Below are positions 61,990 to 64,000 of a DNA stretch of 64,000 nt, one piece after another. Within the stretch, counting starts at the first letter, position 1. Each line of letters begins with the position of its first letter. The stretch lies in NCBI GenBank assembly GCA_024401115.1, contig JAKSLP010000010.1:1-64000 (forward strand), given 5' to 3'. The translations under genes were made by a program, and so were the position numbers. The notes under the pieces are model-generated. The model was given only the letters and a program-made list of their open reading frames with translations, did not search any database and had not been told where the DNA came from. This DNA comes from Bacteroidaceae bacterium. GTDB taxonomy: Bacteria; Bacteroidota; Bacteroidia; Bacteroidales; Bacteroidaceae.

Positions 61990-62484
61990 TTAGATTCTTT
62001 CGTAGTTTACAAATGTATAGTTCTGCTGGTGTTTTTCATCAGCAGAATGTTTTTCTATAAACGTCTCTTTCCAAACGGATGGATCCACAACCGGGAAAAA
62101 GGCATCAGCTTGCGCTGGAGTGTCTTCTACCAGGGTGAGGCACAGCTCATCGGCAATGTCCATGCTTTGCTGATACACACTGTCACCGCCAATGATATAG
62201 ATATGCTCATCCGGCTGGCACGATTTCAGTGCATCCTCTAAAGAGGTGAAACACTCTGCGCCAGGCAACTGCAGTGCTGCATTACGTGACAGAACAACAT
62301 TTCTGCGATTAGGCAGCGCTCCCTTTGGAAACGACTCAAAGGTCTTTCTGCCCATCACAATGGTATGGCCAGTGGTCAGTGCCTTAAAACGCTTCAGGTC
62401 GTTTGGCAACCAATACAGCAACTTATTCTCAAAGCCGATAGCTCTGTTCTGGGCAACGGCAGCAATGACAGAAATCTTAGCCAT
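61990..62484 (-). CDS. folA: Dihydrofolate reductase
   Basis: Reduces dihydrofolate to tetrahydrofolate with NADPH. The start MAKISVIAAVAQNRAIGFENK is the conserved N-terminus (frame open to 62553, but that part overlaps thyA and is not family-like). LLYWLPNDLKRFK (about 24-36), GRKTFESFPKGALPNRRNV near residue 45 and YIIGGDSVYQQ near residue 96 complete the site. 164 residues. It lies 4 bases after thyA, the enzyme that produces its substrate. Confidence 0.95.
   Translation of the reverse strand: MAKISVIAAVAQNRAIGFENKLLYWLPNDLKRFKALTTGHTIVMGRKTFESFPKGALPNRRNVVLSRNAALQLPGAECFTSLEDALKSCQPDEHIYIIGGDSVYQQSMDIADELCLTLVEDTPAQADAFFPVVDPSVWKETFIEKHSADEKHQQNYTFVNYERI
62021..62054 (+). terminator. 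Probable terminator of the lrp-like gene, inside folA
   Basis: TTCTGCTGGTG (62021-62031) pairs with CATCAGCAGAA (62037-62047, one G-T pair) around a 5-base T loop, followed by TGTTTTTC on the plus strand. It lies 32 bases after the lrp-like stop and within the antisense folA coding sequence. Confidence 0.6.
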
Positions 62485-62488
62485 AGTT

Positions 62489-63286
62489 TTAGATAGATAC
62501 AGCTCCCTTGATGGCTGGCCATGGATCATAGCCCTCCAACTGGAAGTCCTCATATTTGAAATCGAAAATGCTCTTTACCTCTGGATTGATCTTCATCTTT
62601 GGCAGTGCTCTTGGCTCACGTGACAACTGCAGGTTTACCTGCTCCAGATGATTCAGGTAAATGTGGGTGTCACCGGTAGTATGCACAAACTCTCCTGGCT
62701 TCAATCCGGTAACCTGAGCCACCATCATCAGCAGAAGGGCATAGGATGCGATGTTGAACGGAACTCCCAGGAATGTATCAGCCGAGCGCTGGTACAGCTG
62801 AAGGCTCAGTTTGCCGTCAGCCACATAGAACTGGAAGAAACAATGGCATGGAGGCAGGGCCATCTGCTCAATCTGAGCCACGTTCCAGGAACAAACGATG
62901 ATTCTTCTGGAATTAGGGTTGTTCTTGATGGTTTCAATGGCTTGGGTCAGCTGGTCGATATGACCACCATTGTAATCCGGCCATGAACGCCACTGATAGC
63001 CGTAGATAGGACCTAATTCACCCGTCTCGTCATCGCCCCAGCCGTCCCAGATGTGAACGTTCTTCTCCTGCAGGGTATGCTTGTTGGTGTCACCTTTGAT
63101 GAACCATAATAATTCCTCAATAATTCCGCGCAAGAATACCTTCTTTGTGGTCAGCAATGGAAAGCCATCTTCCAGATTGAAATGCATCTGGTGGCCAAAG
63201 ATACTTTTGGTTCCGGTTCCTGTACGGTCGCCTTTTTCTACTCCTTCAGTTAGAATGCGGTTAACGAGATCAAGATATTGTTTCAT
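62489..63286 (-). CDS. thyA: Thymidylate synthase
   Basis: Methylates dUMP to dTMP, oxidising methylene-tetrahydrofolate to dihydrofolate. The start [33 protein letters not shown] (near residue 20), the catalytic cysteine in [12 protein letters not shown] (near residue 146) and [17 protein letters not shown] (near 168) are diagnostic. Length 265 is typical. Forms a two-gene unit with folA, with a strong promoter upstream. Confidence 0.97.
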   Translation of the reverse strand: MKQYLDLVNRILTEGVEKGDRTGTGTKSIFGHQMHFNLEDGFPLLTTKKVFLRGIIEELLWFIKGDTNKHTLQEKNVHIWDGWGDDETGELGPIYGYQWRSWPDYNGGHIDQLTQAIETIKNNPNSRRIIVCSWNVAQIEQMALPPCHCFFQFYVADGKLSLQLYQRSADTFLGVPFNIASYALLLMMVAQVTGLKPGEFVHTTGDTHIYLNHLEQVNLQLSREPRALPKMKINPEVKSIFDFKYEDFQLEGYDPWPAIKGAVSI

Positions 63287-63302
63287 GTGTTGTCTGTTTT
63301 GG

Positions 63303-63333
63303 TTGCAAATTTACAAAAATCAAACTATCTTTG
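63303..63333 (+). promoter_or_regulatory. Promoter of the RNA methyltransferase gene
   Basis: TTG at 63303-63305, 20 bases, TATCTTTG at 63326-63333 on the plus strand. It interleaves with the thyA promoter. Confidence 0.65.
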
Positions 63334-63337
63334 CAAA
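63306..63337 (-). promoter_or_regulatory. Promoter of thyA-folA
   Basis: On the minus strand TTTG (63337-63334), 20 bases, TAAATTTG (63313-63306): full consensus. Leader about 13-20 bases. Confidence 0.78.
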
Positions 63338-63356
63338 GAATTAAGAAATCAATTAG

Positions 63357-64000
63357 ATGGACTTACCTGTATCTTTCGTTGAAAGCACAAAAGCACTGTT
63401 GGGGGAAGACGAATATATGTCTTTCCAGAGCGCATTGATGACAGAGCCATCGGTCAGTGTGCGTGTCAACAGCCGGAAGGGCAGGTCTTTGCAGGTTGAT
63501 TCCTTTGCACCCGTTCCGTGGTGCCCCAATGCCTATTATCTGGAGAAACGCCCCTCGTTCACCTTTGACCCTCTTTTCCATGCCGGCACCTATTATGTGC
63601 AGGAGGCTTCGTCCATGTTCCTCTCCCAGGTGGTTCGCACTCATGTGGATAAGCCGGTTGTGGCATTGGATATGTGTGCGGCACCGGGCGGCAAAAGCAC
63701 CTTGCTCTGCGATAACCTGCCCGATGGTAGTTTGTTGGTTACCAATGAGTTTGTCCGTGCCCGTGCTCATGTGCTGGCCGAGAACATGACCAAATGGGGA
63801 AATCCTGATGTGATAGTGACCAGCAACGGTGCCGATGCCTTTGCGGAACTGGGTCAGACATTCGACTTCATTCTGGTGGATGCTCCCTGTTCCGGCGAGG
63901 GTATGTTCCGTAAGGACGAGGTGGCTGTTCAGGAATGGAGCACGGATAATGTATTTCAGTGTGTGGAGCGTCAGCGCATGATTCTGATGAATGTGTGGGA
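63357..64000 (+). CDS. RNA m5C methyltransferase, NOL1/NOP2/Sun family (3' end cut by window)
   Basis: The frame runs open from ATG at 63357 to the end of the window (214 complete codons). It begins MDLPVSFVESTKALLGEDEY, followed by SVRVNSRKG (about 33-41). The SAM motif is LDMCAAPGGKSTLL (about 114-127), and the catalytic motif is VDAPCSGEGMF (about 175-185), characteristic of RsmF/YebU-type rRNA cytosine methyltransferases. The second catalytic cysteine and the C-terminal domains are not visible. Base composition is more GC-rich than in neighbours. The 16S rRNA target is inference. Confidence 0.9.
   Translation, partial: MDLPVSFVESTKALLGEDEYMSFQSALMTEPSVSVRVNSRKGRSLQVDSFAPVPWCPNAYYLEKRPSFTFDPLFHAGTYYVQEASSMFLSQVVRTHVDKPVVALDMCAAPGGKSTLLCDNLPDGSLLVTNEFVRARAHVLAENMTKWGNPDVIVTSNGADAFAELGQTFDFILVDAPCSGEGMFRKDEVAVQEWSTDNVFQCVERQRMILMNVW

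Noticed and set aside
62485-62553. N-terminal extension of folA
   Set aside because: The extension overlaps the 3' end of thyA and has no resemblance to dihydrofolate reductases, which start MxxISxIAAxAxNxxIG.

Overview
The window is 64 kb of chromosomal DNA from a member of the Bacteroidota, most likely order Bacteroidales and closest in gene content and style to Prevotella/Bacteroides relatives; the genus cannot be fixed from sequence alone. The evidence is the promoter grammar (TTTG, 19-21 bases, TAnnTTTG, with very short leaders and almost no Shine-Dalgarno sequences), families typical of the phylum (DUF4834, DUF5683, DUF3822, DUF1573, DUF349, outer-membrane beta-barrel receptors with a carboxypeptidase-like N-terminal domain, a membrane-bound AraC regulator, paired ExbD genes) and gene orders such as rsfS-ftsH-cdsA and parA-parB-DUF5683-mltD-relA/spoT. 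Almost everything is core housekeeping. I see no insertion sequence, prophage, CRISPR array, restriction system or obvious pseudogene. The left and right ends cut two genes (class I fumarase and an RNA m5C methyltransferase).

Layout. 1-6.3 kb, plus strand: fumarase, frr, rsgA, a membrane-anchored AraC regulator, yraN, birA and pyrH, closed by a hairpin terminator. 6.3-8.5 kb, minus strand: tadA, a DUF4834 protein and the phosphatidylethanolamine pair pssA/psd. 8.7-13.2 kb, plus: dnaE, trxA and a small acidic protein. Then aroB (minus), a 1001-residue outer-membrane barrel protein (plus) and a RecD-like helicase (minus). 19.0-21.0 kb, plus: an uncharacterised membrane-anchored protein with strong codon bias, a DUF3822 protein and rsmD. 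alaS (minus) diverges from an M23 peptidase and a MerR regulator. 25.1-31.1 kb, minus: chromosome partition genes parA/parB with DUF5683, lytic transglycosylase and Rel/Spo. surE-lpxB (plus) converge on rsfS-ftsH-cdsA (minus). tRNA-Gln, pepD and a flippase-like membrane protein follow, then rsmA and a DUF349 protein.

41.97-42.36 kb is the only long stretch without a recognised gene. It holds a potential multi-stem structured element and a block of CTAACAW heptamers with a distant inverted copy. It is followed by a cell-envelope group: an alpha-2-macroglobulin-like protein that lacks the thioester motif, a phytase-like secreted protein, a DUF1573 protein and meaB. After pfkA, ispH and cmk (minus) come tonB, a prenyl synthase, a hypothetical protein, tatD, tRNA-Ser and an exbB-membrane protein-exbD-exbD operon, which together can energise outer-membrane transport. 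The right end holds a secreted M64 peptidase, an Lrp regulator, the folate/thymidylate pair thyA-folA and the truncated methyltransferase.

I found no clear new multi-gene system. The best leads are the 42.0-42.3 kb intergenic element, the unknown-protein/DUF3822 pair at 19.0-20.5 kb, the extra membrane protein inside the exb operon, and three divergent promoter pairs whose elements are physically interleaved.
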